From contig JAHBMJ010000553.1 of the NCBI GenBank assembly GCA_018398765.1, positions 138,857-202,856 on the forward strand: DNA of 64,000 nucleotides, in the 5' to 3' direction. Made by a program: the position numbers and the translations under genes. This document shows positions 1-14,356 of the stretch, one piece after another. The stretch is from Chromera velia. Its lineage: Eukaryota; Sar; Chromeraceae. The notes beneath the pieces were generated by a model. The model was not told the DNA's origin. It worked only from the letters and a program-made list of their open reading frames with translations, and did no database searches. How positions within the stretch are numbered: position 1 is the stretch's first letter; each line of letters opens with the position of its first letter.

Positions 1-363
1 CCCCCTGCTTCCCTTCTGACTCAACAAAGCCCACAAAGAAACAGAGAGACAGACAGTCAGACAGAAAACAGGAAAGGTAAAGGAAAGGAGGGCGAGCCAA
101 TCGACATCGCCCCCCCTTTTCCGCGCCCCCCTTCACATCCCTTTACCATCTTGAACCCTACCTTCTTTTCTGTGCTTCCAACTGTCTGGCCATACATTTG
201 ACAACAAACGCGTATGTTGACATCGCAATCACGAATCATACACCTATCGGAGAACGCATTCCACCGCGCACTCTTAATTCCATTTCCTTCGACTAACCCG
301 AAACAGACAGAGGGCAGGAAGGAAACAAAGAAACAACACGAAGAAACAAACAAAGAACCAAAA

Positions 364-402
<39 letters not shown>

Positions 403-555
403 CACACACACCCAGGAACGAACGAAGGCAGGCAGGAAACGATTCCATTGCTGACTCCCTCTCATACAATCATTCAATGAATCCGACGAGTGAATAAACA
501 AAGCGTTAATTCCATTCCATGCATTTCCAAGTCCCTTTATTCATTCATTCATCCC
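1..555. other. 3' flank of exchanger, microsatellite DNA
   Basis: Noncoding sequence downstream of the exchanger stop codon. It contains a (CA)n tract at about 367-400 and repeated ATTC-type tetranucleotides near 538-552. Open frames across it are simple-repeat translations, and no gene was recognised. Confidence 0.5.
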
Positions 556-1058
556 TCAGTCCCACCCAGCCACATTCTCGAGAGCCCACACAATCCCAAG
601 AGAAATGGGGTACAGACAGAGCACCAGCAGGCCATCAAGCAGCCGGTGGGTCCGACGCATCGCAACAAACGCCATCACGTACTCGACAATGATGATCACC
701 TGCAGACAAAAGAAACAAACAAACAAACCAAAAGAGGGCCTTGAATTGAAACGCCCATCTCCATGACCCACTTTTCTCCTTTCAGCGCTTCGACAGCCAA
801 CGGCAAAAACTGAGGGAGGCGCAGAAAGAGATACAGAAAGCAACTAAGAGAGAGACAAAGATCGAATCGATGGGTCGGGACGTCCAGTCGTTGGTTGGTT
901 CGCGGGACGAAAGAATGAAAAGCGAATGCACATTCATCAATCGACTGAGAGAGAGAAACGAGAAAGAGGGAGACAGACAGACAGACAGTAAGACAGACTA
1001 TATCGTCTTTACTTTACTTTTTAGCTTCCTTTCTTTCTGACACTTAGACCGACGGACA

Positions 1059-1116
<58 letters not shown>

Positions 1117-2438
1117 CGCGCAGAGAAGGGGGGGCAAGAGAGAGACAGAGAGGGGTTGAGAGAGGCTGACGGACGGACGATGGTCTCTGCAGAGAATTGC
1201 CACGTGAGGTTCTGAGCCCAGACGAGACAAAGGAAGACGAACAGGCAGAAGGTGTTGTTCATGCACGCAGCGCCCTCCAGAGCGGCAAAGGAGATCGATA
1301 TGGTCTTTCTGGTCTTCTTCAGGGAGTAGTTGTACGAGGCAATCACCTGCATGAATGGATGGATGGAAAGGAAATAACAAGAAAGTGGACAGAAGCAGAA
1401 AGAGTCAATGGGAGATGATGTGTTTTCTCCTTTGGCGAGCTTATGTGAAAAAAAAAGAGAACAAAAGAAAAGAGGGAAGAAAGGAAGGAAAAAAGGAGAA
1501 AAAAGAGAAGAAAGGAAGGCAAAGATGAAGACGGGAAAAGGGAACAAGAAAGAAAGAAATCATACTTGATGGGACAAAACAGAACACCTAGCTCCTCTTT
1601 TCTTCTCTCATCCCTCCATCCCCCCACCTCCCCATGCAAAAAGACAGCCAAAGCACACACACAGCTGTGTACCTCTGAAGCGTTGGAAGCGAGAGGCGCG
1701 AGGACGAAGGAGATGTAGAAGGACGAAATGTTCAGCCGAGTTCCGATTTCAGAGAACACAGCCACCATCGGGTCCGAGAAGAGAAGCACAAGGCCTGTAC
1801 CGACTGCCATCAACGTCGCTGCCCTGATCTTGATTCTCTTCTGCTGTTCCTCAGGAGAGAGGTGCTCCAAATCCTCTGGGACCTCCTCCTCTTCTTCCTC
1901 TTCCTCTTCCTCGTCATCGTCGGAGGCAACCGGACGAGGGGCTCTCCAAACAGAGGAACCTCTGCGTGTCTGCTTCTGCTCCTCTCTGCAAGCATGCACG
2001 CACTCATGTGCTCATTCACTCACTCACTCCTTCATTCACGCACAAATGGAATCAGACGGTCAGAATGCGGCCCTTTTCTGTCTGGGCAGACAGACAGACA
2101 CGAAGGCAGACGGATGCAAAGAGCAGCAGGACTGTGAGACGAAAAGACAGCCGAGTTCAATCAATCCATATTGCTACAGGGGTGCTTAGTGTCCGCAGCA
2201 GGCCAACAGGTGGACCGGAGACTTCACACGAACAAGAAGTTCTTCGTGCAATTGTTCTCTTACAAACAACCGACTAAACGTCCGATATCCTGACAGACAG
2301 AGCACAAGTTTCTCCCTGACAGACAGGAGATATATGACTTCTTTTTTTCGAGAGACAGACTACATCGTGCTCTCTTGCTTTTTTTCTTCTTCCTTTACTT
2401 CACAGACAGACAGACAGGCCTGCACAGACAGACAATGC

Positions 2439-2470
<32 letters not shown>

Positions 2471-4888
2471 TATGGTTTCTTTCCCTCCTTTTCTTCATGA
2501 ACACAACAGACAAACAGACAGACAAAGAAAGAACGAAAGAGATACGGAAGCTTTCCGACCAACCGACCGAACGTATTCAATCATCGCATCGATGAACTCC
2601 TGGAAGTCCACATACCCACTGCCGTCCCTGTCGCATCTGCATCCACTCACTCACTCAATCACTCATTCAATGAATGTCTCACTCAGTCATCCTTCCGCCC
2701 GTACGGACACCGACACGGGGCATCGAAGGACAGCAAGTCTTTTTGTCAGAAAGAATGAAGGAAGCAAGAAAGACAGAAATAAAGACGGAAGGATGCTGGC
2801 TTGGTGTGCTTCGGCGGTCATTTCTTCGTCTCGTGCTCGTAGCTAGGCAGACAGAGAAGACAAATCTTTTTTTTTTTCTCCTGTTAAGCAGAGAGGCAGG
2901 CTGGAAGGCTGCAAGACAGACACAGACACAGACACAAACACACACACACACACGCAGAGAGAGAGAGAGAGAGAGAGAGAATTAGAGAAAGACAGACAGA
3001 CAGACAGACAGACCGTTCGAAGAACTTCTTCATGGTCTCTTCTGTCGGTCTCTCGTGGAGGACGAAGAAGAGTTTCCGAATTTCGTACCGGTCCAGCTTC
3101 CCGCTTCCATCCTGCAGATAAAAGAAAGGAGCAAAGAAGGAAAGAGCGAATGAAGTTGATGGAGGCCATTCATCCCGTTTTTGAAGAGACCGTTGTTGAC
3201 AATTGAATCTGTCAAGGTAACCAGGGAGAAGGGAGAGAGTGGGGCAGCAAGATCGGAGAGAAAGCACAACAGCGAAGTGCACAGAAGGAAAGTAGATAGA
3301 TTGCCCGAGTTTGGGGCAAAGCAAACCCGTCTAAACCAAAGGACATTCGGAGAGGAGTGAGCGAGTGAGTGGGTCAGTGAGTAGCTTGGTGAGTGTGGGT
3401 AAGATTGGAAGTGAGCAAGTAGGCGAGAGGGTCGTCAACCTAGTGGGGGGGTTACTCGGAGGGTACCCACGGGCTGAAAGTTCGTCTCCCTCTGCCCTCC
3501 CGAACAGGCGTGCAGTCACTTTTCCATCCGCAGGAAGGAAAATCAGAGGAACTCACAGCATGGATTGATACAAAAGCGCTTCACAAAAAACGAAGAAACC
3601 AGACATAGATGATCAATCGATTCCACCATCCGAAGAAAAATAGCGACCGTCCGAAAAAAGCCTGACCGAGTCAAGTCGGTTGAAGAAAGGACGAAGGAGG
3701 TTCTCCATGTCTCTCCTCGCCTTCTGCTGTGCCGTCATGAGGCTGTCGCCGCCCAAGAGAGACACGCGGGCGGTACGCGAAGCCCGGCCGTGTCCTCCCA
3801 CTGCAGCCCCCCCCGCCTGCATTGCTGCTGCCGCCTGGCTTCTGCTCATCTCATCGAGGAGAAACGCCTCGTACATCACCCCCCTGATGTTCATCAGGCC
3901 TCCGTCAAGTGCGCTTCTCTTCTTCTCCATGATCAGATCTTTCACGACTTTGCTCTTCGAAGCCTCACGCGCCTGCAGGTAGATATACAGGAAGTTTCTT
4001 CTTGAATTGTTTCAGCGTTTTTTACTTCCAGAAAAAAAAGAAAACAATCGAAAACAAAGAGCGCGGACCGACACTTTCGGTCAGACAGAGGTCGAAGCAG
4101 GAGGCGAGAAAATAGTAGCAAGCTCAAGCCTAACTATGAGAAAAGAAGATGACTTTTTTCGAACACACGCATCCGCACGGCTGTCCGGCGGTCGATGAAG
4201 ACTTCTTCTCTGTATCAGTATTTTCTCCGACCCCACACACCTGATAGACAAGATACAGGCAGAAAGCGACAAACGTCACGATCATCCCCGCCAAAGCGAA
4301 ACCGTTTTCGAAGGCGGCTGCGATCTTGATCGGTTCTCCACGGCAGTAGAATGCGGGGAGCTGGATGATGAAGTAGGAGAGGGCAGTCAACATGACTAGT
4401 TTGGCATTCACCGCAATAGAGCTCTCGCACTCCACCGCCGTGCCCGTCAAACTGAAATTGCTCTCCGGCATCAGCTTCGACCATTCCTCCCCCGCCACCC
4501 TCGGTTTTGTGTACGTGCACTTGCCATCTTCATAGTTCACTCGACCGCCCATAATGGAGAGAAACCACGGGATCGTGAACAACATAATCGTTGAACCGGC
4601 CAAAGCACCGACGCCAACCTTCAGCTCTTCCTGCGCGTTGGGCCCCAGCCCAGAGAACAGAACAATCGCGCCGTCTGGCACCGCACCTAAAATTGGCAGC
4701 ACCACCGACCCGACTAAACCCGCCAGAGACGGCACAAGGAGAAGAAGTTCGCTCCCGTCACTGATCATGTTGGAGGCGTTGAAGAGAATGTACCCGTACA
4801 CAAAACCCAGGAATAAGACCTGGACAAACCCATACTCACCCGTAAGGGTACTCGGCTCAATGAAAAGCTTGCCAAGAACGTCTCCCAT
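556..4888 (-). CDS. NCL-like Na+/Ca2+ exchanger with two EF-hands (7 exons, 581 aa)
   Basis: Membrane antiporter expected to move Ca2+ against Na+ (or another cation), with cytosolic Ca2+ sensing. Exons: 4888-4241, 3972-3667, 3111-3014, 2636-2568, 1985-1673, 1346-1179, 699-556; all phases agree and the stop is TGA at 556-558. Exon 1 holds the first alpha-repeat (SDGSELLLL, then GAVPDGAIVLFSG) and several hydrophobic segments. The loop has two canonical EF-hands, DSDGSGKLDRYE (about residue 317) and DRDGSGYVDFQE (about 352). An acidic Glu run follows. The second alpha-repeat (PLASNASEVIASYNYSLKK, then AALEGAACMNNTFCL) spans exons 5-6, and exon 7 is a last membrane segment. Two Na_Ca_ex halves around an EF-hand pair is the plant/protist NCL arrangement. 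The start is the first ATG of a long open exon; an upstream exon with a signal peptide cannot be excluded. Transported ions are inferred from the family. Confidence 0.9.
1060..1117. repeat. (CA)n(TA)n compound microsatellite in intron 6 of the exchanger
   Basis: A run of CA dinucleotides passes directly into TA dinucleotides between exon 6 (ends 1179) and exon 7 (starts 699). It is a length-variable intronic simple repeat with no coding role. Confidence 0.9.
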
Positions 4889-5689
4889 CCTGTCTTCTTA
4901 AATAAATAGTCAATCGAGTGAGCTGTCGGAGTTAGTGTCTTGCAGTCTCCTCCGTAAACAGTATGATGGATGTTGTGCTGTTGTCCCTTCAATGAATTTT
5001 CCGGAACCGGCACTGTCTGCAGGGAAATCAATTTCCTTTCGCTAATCACAAGCGACAAAGGCAACAGAGCTTCATCGATAGCAATTTGCGCCTTGTCAAC
5101 TTACCTTAAGAGCGACTTTCAAGGGCACTCAGTGTCATCTCAGCTCCTAGTGACAGCCCATGCATGACAGCCCCCGGCCACGAGTCCCAGCCGCGGAAAA
5201 CATGCACGCGCGCGCGCGCGGTCCCATAAGGCAGAATTTTGCAGAGACAGCTCATGCAGCTGGCTGTATAGCTGACTCGTCAGAGACGACAAATTCTCAG
5301 TGTGACCATGTGTGACCTTGGCAACTTGGATTCAGTTGGCTCCATCTAATTAAGTTCGATCGCTCCCTTGTGCCGCTTCAGAGTGTGCACTTTGAGCGGT
5401 GTCTGACAGTATTGTATCGGTGATTTCTGTCAATCGAGTTTTTTGGCTGCGTCTCGAGTCTTCTTGCTCGTTATCGGCATTGTCCTTCAAGAGAGGCCTG
5501 GAAGCAGACCGACCAGTCTCCGGCCGACCTGCTTTTCTCCAAAGAGAGACAGACTGTCTGATCCTCACCTGTCATGAAGTGTCACCTTGTCTGTGTTTCC
5601 AATCGTCCTTCTCATCTTCACGCCGAAGAGTGTTTGCCCTGTTTGTTCCTTCCTCGCCGCATAGACACCCTCTTCGTCTTGCTCGTCTG
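4889..5689. promoter_or_regulatory. Divergent intergenic region between exchanger and RAP gene
   Basis: About 800 bp separate the two opposing start codons, so both promoters and 5' UTRs must lie here or in unseen 5' exons. It holds a CCATGCATGACAG site near 5160 and a (CG)n run at about 5206-5220. Open reading in the RAP frame extends upstream of 5690 but lacks an ATG, so the ATG at 5690 is taken as the start. No TATA box is evident. Confidence 0.4.
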
Positions 5690-7541
5690 ATGGAGGACAG
5701 GCGGAACTTTCCTCCTCCTCACTTCAATGGTCACCCCTTTGGTGAAGCACTCGAACTACCTCACGGCAATCACTTTCTAAACAACCATAGAGACGCGCCA
5801 CAGCACCACTATAGAGGACACCCACCCCCCAGACAGCCCCTACACGAAACACAAGCGCAAGTGGAAGACTTTCACAGTCCCTATCCCCCTAACAAAAACC
5901 CGGACTTCTCTTCTGCCACCCACCTAAATCCTCTCGCCTCTGTGCCCAGACCTTCTTACCCTCCACCCCAGCACCACCCGAACCACCACCAAGACCCCAA
6001 CCCTCAAATGTACAGTCACGCGCCGAGGTCCGCTGGCAGGGCTGCTGCCCGAGCAGCCTACCACGGCGGTCGAGGAGGACCGGGGGGGCCGAGGGGAATG
6101 TCTCGTGCCGCAGCTGCAGCCGCCCACCCGCACCACCAGCCCCCCCTGCACGGAGGTCAGCCTGGGGGGATGGGGGGACCCATGCCATCCCCCCACCATC
6201 CGGGTCCTCACCACTACCCCCCACATCCCCATGCTGGGGGAAGAGGGGGCTCGATGAGGGGCGGAAGAATGCCGCCGCACCCGAACCACCACGGCCCCCC
6301 CCTTCCGCCTCCTCCCTCCACCCCTTCCACCCGCTCCACCGCGATCCATCCGCCCTCTATGTCTGGTGTCCCCCCCCCGATGTATCCCCATCAGCACCCG
6401 AACCACAACCACCAGGGCCACGGCCGAGGAGGTAAGGGTGACCGTGCGGGGAAAGGGTCTGCACCTGTGGTGGTGTCAATTCAGGAGATTCTCGCCAAGG
6501 CCGCAGAGAAAAAGGATTTGAACAAACAGTTTTGGGAAAAATATCCGGATCTGCACGCAATGGCAGCAGTACAATCAAAGAAGGACGTGCTGGAGATTTT
6601 GGAAAATTTCGCTATGGTGTCGCGAAAGCACGTCTATCTGTTTTCAAAACTGAAAGCTACCATTCTGAGGCACATTCACGAGTACACCGCGGGAGATTTG
6701 GCTACGGCCGCTCACTGCCTGGTGACTCTGGGGTTTTTGCACGAGGATTTCCTCGTGCAGGCCTCCACACGCATCTCCGCAACTGCGCACGTGTGCGACG
6801 CACGAGAGGTCACTAGGCTGTTGGATGCTTTCGCGTCACTCCGATGTGTTGCGCAACACGCAATAGGCGCTTTGCACAAGCAGACGATGCACCTCGGGGC
6901 GTCTGTGTTTGAGATCGGAGACCTGGCCACTCACTGCTCCTCGTATGCCCGACTGACCCTGAGGGTACCCGCGTCAGAATTCTTTCCCCTCGTTGCGGAG
7001 AGACTCTCCGTGAAGGGAGGGGCGCTGCAGGCAGCATCCGCCAGGGATGTCACACTCCTCGCGTACGCTTTCGCCAAGCTTGGGTGAGCCTCTGCGTGTG
7101 TGTGTGTGTGTGTGTTAGTTATTGGTTCCGCACGGTCTTCTAGGGAAGGTGTCCTTTCCTCCTTTTTCCTCTCCCCCCCCTGCGGCTGCCCGCTCCTGTA
7201 CTACTGCCCTCCTTCTGAAGAGATAGCTTGCATGAGTCCGCTGGTCTGCCTCTCTGTCTGTAACTGCCAAACTACTGGTCTATGTTTCTATCGTTAAGAA
7301 GAAGAAGATAAAAGAAAGACGAGACCGACCAGCCAAAAGACTTTTTGCCCATCATCATGTTTGTGTGCCTCTTCCTGATCGCCCTTCCTTCCTTCCTTCC
7401 TTCCTTCAGATTTGTGGAGCGAGAGGCCGAGATGAATTTCTTCACGGCCATCGCTGAACGATCACACTCGGTGGCAAGGGACTTCACGGCACAACAACTA
7501 CAGGTATGTAGGGGTGTGTGCGTGTGTGTGTGTGTGTGTGG

Positions 7542-7578
<37 letters not shown>

Positions 7579-7777
7579 AGTGGGCGTGAGCGTGAGTATG
7601 CGTGCGTGTGTATGTGCGTGCGAGTGTGCGTATGAGAGTGAGTTTGAGTGTGAGTGTGAGTGCGCGAATCTGTGTACGTATCTCCTCGTGCTTCTGCGAG
7701 AGAGAATGTGTGTGTACACGGGGACAGGAACGGTGTGATTCTGGTTTCTTCGAGTCAATTTCACAGTGACGAAAGCT

Positions 7778-7810
<33 letters not shown>

Positions 7811-9728
7811 GTATGTGTGTGTCCGCCCGTTTCCGTGCGTCCAAAAGCGGGATGGATAGACGTTTGGTTTGGTTTGGGTTGTGCAGATGTTGGTGGTCGC
7901 TCTCCAACGCGCGAACCTGGCGACAGACCAGGCAGAGCTGGTGGGGGTCCTCTCTGTCCAGGCTCAGAGGAGGGTGGCGCAGTTCAACGCAGATTCCCTT
8001 GGGCAGCTCCTCAGGGCCCTCGCTCAAATGGAGGTCGGTCGGTCGGTTTTTGCGTGATTTACTGGCTCGTTAGAGGGAGGGAGGGAGGGAGGGAGGGAGG
8101 AGAGTTTCGGTGCACAACGAGACGAGAGCGTGTTCTTGCGGCGGTAAGACTTGTAGGGGTCTCGCCCCGTCCCCCCTCCCCTTTCGTGGCAGACCCTGCC
8201 CTCTGCATTCACAGATTAAGAGAGCCGGCTTTTCGTTTTTGTCATTTTTCTATTCATTGCGCTGTCTTCTTCCTCTTCTTCTTGTTCTTGTCCTTTTTCT
8301 TCTTCTTCTTCTTGTTGTTGTTGTTCTCTCCTCTGGCAGGTCCGGGATGACGCCCTGTTCACGCGCGCCGTGACGCAGATGCCCCGAATCGTGCAGTCCT
8401 TCAGAGCTACAGACATCGCAGTGACTCTCAATGCCGTCAGTCAGTCAGACAGTCAGGAAAAAAGTGAGAGGGGGCAGGTAGATCACGATCGAAGAAAAAT
8501 GAGGGGCGCCTGGTTGGGTGTTCTACTCCTTTTCTGCTGCCTGCCAATCGCTTGTCTTTCTTGTCGGTCTCCGTTTCAGCTGCTTTACAAGCGTGTTTTG
8601 GTCAGTCGATTTGTCAGCCTGCCTGCCTGTCTGTGTGCTTTCTTTTCTGCGTGATTCACTCATTGACTGCGCGGACGAACGAACGAGCGATTGAATGAAT
8701 GAATGAATGAATGCATGGATGAATGAATGCAGTTTGCCCGGCTCCAGGTAGTGAGTGCGGCCCTGGTGGACACGCTGATGCCCTCAGTGTTGGAGAACAT
8801 CGCCGGGTTCTCCCCCACTCTCATGCAGGTAGGGAGGGAGGGAGGGAGGTACCTTTTGGGGGGCCTTGAGAGAGGTGCTCGGAAAAAGAGATTTTGTAGT
8901 TCAATTACTTTGGACGCGTCTGTCTTCTTGATTTTCTTCTGTTCGCGCTCTCTCTCTCTCATCAGCTGATTGATGTCTCCTTTGTATACGCTTTTCCGTG
9001 TCTCGTGTGCTTTCCTCCATCTTTTTTCTCTCTCTGTCTCTGCCTCGCTCTCTCCATCTAATAAATCGGTAGTCCTTTCTTCCTGTCTTGTTCTCTTTCT
9101 TTCTTGCAGTCTGTGGTCCACTCGTTTGCCCTGTTGGGATTCCTGGACTCCCTCGCACTTGAGGCAGTCTCCAAACACATGGACATGCAGGCGCTGACGG
9201 CGGGACAGATTGCACAGTCAGTCAGTCAGTCAGTCAGTCAGTCAGGCATTCAGTGAGCAGTCACTTCGTTTGTAAGCAAAACAGCGGCTGAGGCTCCCCG
9301 CACATGGCTCGCCTGTTGGTTTAGAGAGCACCTCGACAATGTGATCAGATGCCCGTTTTCGTTCATTCTGTGTGGCCCGCTGCCTCCGTGCCTTCCCCCT
9401 GCTGATGTGTCCGTCCCCCTGTCGACCTGCAGTCTGTCTGTATGGCCTTTCACGAGTGTTCGTTATTCTGGTGCACGTACTCATCAGCTCATGGGGAGAA
9501 GGGAAGGGAAGTCAAAAAGAAAGAATCTCATGCCATGCTTCGATTTCTCTTCATACGTTTCTCTCTCTGCTTTTCTTGTCTATGTCTGGTGTCTCTGCAG
9601 AGTCTGTGAAGACTTTTCTTTCCTCTCGTTCCGCAATGTGAACGTTCTCAGGAAGGCAGACAAAGAGGTCGGTGAGTGAGTTGGGAGAAACTCAATTCGG
9701 CACTCATCTTCTCCCTCCTTGTCGTTGT

Positions 9729-9768
<40 letters not shown>

Positions 9769-11947
9769 GTGTGCTTGTTTGAGGGAAAAGTCAATTTTCC
9801 TTTTCCCTTTTCACCCCCAAGCGCACGAAAGGACGGTAAAGGGAAAAAAGGATCTGAGCGAAGTTTGTACACATGCATGCATACGAGTGTGATTTCTCTC
9901 CCTCCTCTAGTTCTCGTGATGCATGTACAGAGAAGAGGTTTCTTCCTGCCTTCCCTCCGATGACCTCGTATGCTGGTGCAGCTTTCCCGTTTCTTCTCCC
10001 TCTTGCTCCAGCTCTCTTCGGTCTCTTCCAGTGGAGATGTATTTCTGCATGTTTGATGCATTCTGTGTACGGAAGTATGGCTGCATGATTGTCCGAGAGC
10101 GTCAGAGGAGTCGACCCTTCTGTGTTTTGCACATCATGTGACTGAGTGAGCATGTGGTGATATATTTGTACGCATGCGTTACGACCGTTTGTTTCGATCG
10201 CTCTCGTGCAGGTGGTGAAGCGGTTGGATGAATTTTCGTTGCCAATGCTTTGCGCTCTCTACGCGGCACACCTGCAGGTAGGTAAATCAATCAATTAATC
10301 CGCCTGCCTGTTGGCGCTCCTTTTTCTCCCGTCTCTCTCACTCCATGTCTGCACCTCCCCTTTCTCCGTTCGCTCTTCGTTCTTTGCGAAAAGAGTGTTG
10401 CATTGCCTTTTGTCGCTATAATACGACACGCACGCAAGCGTAAGGTGCCGTTCAATGACTTCCTTCCCTTCCCTTCCTTGTCTGTTAATTCACCCCCCCT
10501 AGCTCTTGGCCGCCTGACTCCTTCAATCTTCCTTCCTTCCCTCCCTTCCTCTCCTCCCTTCTTTCCCTCCCTTCCTTCCTTCCTTTTGCATCCTCTCATG
10601 TCCGTTATTTTCCGTTCTTCCTTCGTCTTTCTTGTTCGGCACCATTTGATTCACTTGAAAAGGGATAGGGGGATCAAATCCTTGTCAAGAGGAGGTGCAG
10701 AAAAGCAGGACGACGAAAGCACCACAGAGGGGGTAAGAAGGCAGACCAAAAGACGTCCCCACGTGCAGGGAGTGCAAAGGGAACGCATCACCTTACTTCT
10801 CTCCCTTTGTACTGCGGGGGGGGAGTGTGTGACTCTTCCTTCCTTCCTTCCTTTGCCCCCACTGATGGTATGTGACTCATCAGAGGATTTTGCCTCCCTC
10901 CAACGGTATCGTTTCTTTTGGTCCCATTTGTTTGCTTTCCTTGTCTCGTACATTCTTCCTGGTCGCTTGCTTCTTTTTGTTCCTTCCTTGGTTCTTGCAG
11001 CTCGGGGCAACAGAGGGTTTCTTTGCGGAATTTCTCCGGCTGGTTGCTTTGAAAATTCGCAGCGAATGGGAGGCACAGGGCAAAACGCTGGTGCGACCGG
11101 TGCGGCCCCAGAAGGCCGAAGTGTGCGCACCCGAACCGACTGAGGAGCAGCAGGCGACGGAAATCGAGAAAGAACAGAAAGAGAAGGAAAAGGAGAAGGA
11201 TACGGCAGTCGCAGCAGCAAAAGAAGAAGAGGGTGAAGGAGAAACGAAGAAGGAGAAAGAGAAAGAAAAAGAAAAGGAGAAGAATGTGAACAACCTCCCG
11301 CCGCCTCGTCTGACCAACAGGAGCGTGAGCGCAGAAAAAGAAATTTCGGCACCGGGCCTGTCTGTATCGAGGGCTATTCGTTTCGCACTGGACTGTCTCA
11401 CTGCCCCCCCGCCTCCCCCTCCCTCTCGTGCCCTGTCTGAAATTTTGGCTGCGTCCCCTTCTGCCCCCCCTGAGGGCATTTCACGAAACGGGTGCAGCTC
11501 GAGTGCCGCTGATGAACCTGATGCGCCTGAATCCGTCGTTCTCCTCTCTCCGCTTGAGTTACCTCCCCCTGGCACTCTGCGGGGTGTTGAGGGTATGAGC
11601 TTCGACGATGAGACGTGGAAGAGCCTAGGCATGGACCAGTCAGAGCATCCAATCGATCCTGTGGACCTCGCTTGTCAGTCAGTCAGTCAGTCGGCTCTGT
11701 ATGCTTTTTACTTTCTGGTTTTCTGTCTGAGAATGAAAAAGAGAAAGTGCCAGAGAAGGTTCGGCGTGCAAGCGTGCCGGAAAAGATCAAGGGCAGTTGG
11801 GGGAACGTTCGGAACAGAGGGGAGTGGAGTTGAGTGGAGGTTTCTGGTTTCAAGTGTGCGAATTGGTGGAATAAAAAGAAAGCGGATCCTTGAATGAAGA
11901 AAAAAAGGAAAATTCAAAGATTGGGATCCTGGACTTGGCATAAAAGT

Positions 11948-12012
<65 letters not shown>

Positions 12013-12184
12013 GTCTGATCAGCGCTGAAGAGGAGTGCAGGGGGGACGGTGTCGAGGAGACTGAAGGGAAAGAGAAGGCCCCGAGTTGGAGAGAAGAGGA
12101 CCTTCCTCTCCTGAACATGCTCAAGACGGCACTCAGTATGTCTCCGTGGAACAGAAAGGCTGTCCAGGTACGTTGGATTTTCTT

Positions 12185-12219
<35 letters not shown>

Positions 12220-14322
12220 CTATCTTTCTTTCATTCATTCATTCATTTATTCATTCATTCAGATCCGGACAGATAGGACAAACCGAAATTCGGACAGGTG
12301 GAAGGGTAGATAGGCTTCGACAGATGTATGGTTATGTAGACAGGTGAGATAGAAACGATTTCAAGATAGAGAGGCAAAGAGGTGCGCAAAGAGGAAGACA
12401 GACCCATCAACAGGAATTTAGACAAATGGGAAGATTGACGTCTAGTTCTGGAGTCGGCCTCTTGGCCTTCTGTGGCTCCTTGTTTCATTTTGTTTTCGTT
12501 AACTTGATTCCGTTCGTTCCTTTTTTTGAGCGCGGAGGTCTTGTCTTTCTTCTGTCCTGTCCTCCCCTCTCCATTCCACACTCTCTCCCTCTTCCTCCCT
12601 TCTGTCCTCCACAAATACGTTTCTTGCTTCCTCCGCTGTTCTTCTGTCTGTCTGTGTCTTCTTCTTCTTTTGTGTGTTTGCAGGCCGAAACCGCGTTGCC
12701 GTTCTCGCGTCCGTCTGTGATCTCTGCGTCCTGTGTGAGAGGGAGGAACGCCGCGGCCCTCGAACAAGAGGGCAAGTTCGTTCTCAGGGTTCGTCAGTCA
12801 GTCAGTCAGGTGACTGATTCATTTTGTGAGTATCTGGGTTTTCGTTCTGCCTTCTGCCTCTTGTTGTTTGTCTGACATTACACATATAATCGTTTTGTTA
12901 TCTGTATCGTTTGGTAAGTGGCTGCTGGCGTACTTGTCGGCTTCTCTTTCTGTCTGGCCTGCCCTCTCGCATCCATCCAGCACTACTCCGACTTTCCAAT
13001 GTCTCCTGAAATTCCAGAGGGCTTTCCTTTCCCTTCGTTTGACCTCCTTGCTCCCTTCCTTCTTGTCTGAATTCACACCCGCATGCAACCATGCAGGAGA
13101 TGGCAGAGATCCTCCAGGACTGCTGCGGGGTGCCGTGCGACGTCCACCTCCACACTCCTGCTGCTGCTGCTGCCCCTGCCCCTGCACCCACGGGCGGAAC
13201 TCTCCCTCCTCTTCCAAACCAGGCCTCGTCTCCTCCACATATGGTCAGTCAGTCGGTCAATGAGTCCCTTTGTAGGGTTCTCTTCGTCTGTGCGACCGGG
13301 ACTCGGATTGCGGGAAAGGAAGGTTGCGAGGTTTCAGGAGGAACGTTTTTGAAGCTCAGGAAGGACGTTCCTTCCTGCATGTCTTCATTTTCATCCAAAG
13401 CGGCGAAACGACTGTCTGTGCACACTCTGTGTGTTTCCTTCTGCGTTGCCCGTTCCTCTCTCAACTATGAAAGACAAAGAAAGAATTCTGTTCTGCCCGA
13501 ACTCTTTCCCCTCTCCAATCTTCTCTCTGAAGCCTTCCTTCTCTCTCTGTCTATCGTTTCCCTCAATCCCTCTCTCCTCCCCTCGCCTCCATCCGATCCG
13601 ACAGGGACACGGCCAACAGCTCCCCCCGGTCACAGAGAGGGAGCGCGAGCGAGAAGGACTTGACGCAAGCAGCTCCTCAAGATCGGGGTCCATCTCCACA
13701 GCGCAGGCGAAGAAGAACCAGAACGTGGCCTCACAGGAAGAGGGGAGCAAACAGAGATCAGGAGCCGCAGGGGGGGAAATTCTCTCGGCAGGGGAGGACG
13801 GAGACGGGTGTGACAGCCTCCCAGTGACAAGATCCCCTGCCTCTTCAGCGTTGCCCAACCCCCCGCAGCCCCAAACGCACCAGAGTCCCCAATCACCAAC
13901 ACCAGCCATCAGCCTGAACGCCCCTCCTCAGACGGTGCCTTCATCGGACGCCGGCTGCACATCTCCGACTGCTTCAGGGGCAGAAGTTGCAGGAGCATTG
14001 GTCAGTCTGTCTGCCTTGTCGTCTGTACGTTGCTTGTTCTTTCTGTTGTTCTTCTGCTTTCTCTGTCTTTCTCTCTGTGTGTCTCTGTGTGACGGATCTC
14101 TGTCGGAAAGTCTGCCCCTGTCCCTTGTCGTCTCAGAGAGAGACAGAGGTCTCTTGACAAGCAGGCAGGGTTGAAGTCGTGCAGAGGGTTTCTTCGTTCA
14201 TGCTTGCTTGATTTGACTGCTCCCCCGGCTGCTTTGTCTTTCTCCACCATCAACTTACTCATTCGTTTGGGAATGCTGTGAAAGACTTTTTGCGGGTGTG
14301 AGAAAGAGAGTGAGCATGTTTG

Positions 14323-14356
<34 letters not shown>

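Noticed and set aside
1044-1547. Hydrophobic ORF rich in Phe/Leu/Ser
   Set aside because: It is the translation of pyrimidine-rich intron and microsatellite sequence. The true exon there is 1346-1179.
5399-5689. N-terminal extension of the RAP protein
   Set aside because: The frame is open but begins at GTG; there is no ATG before 5690 in it.
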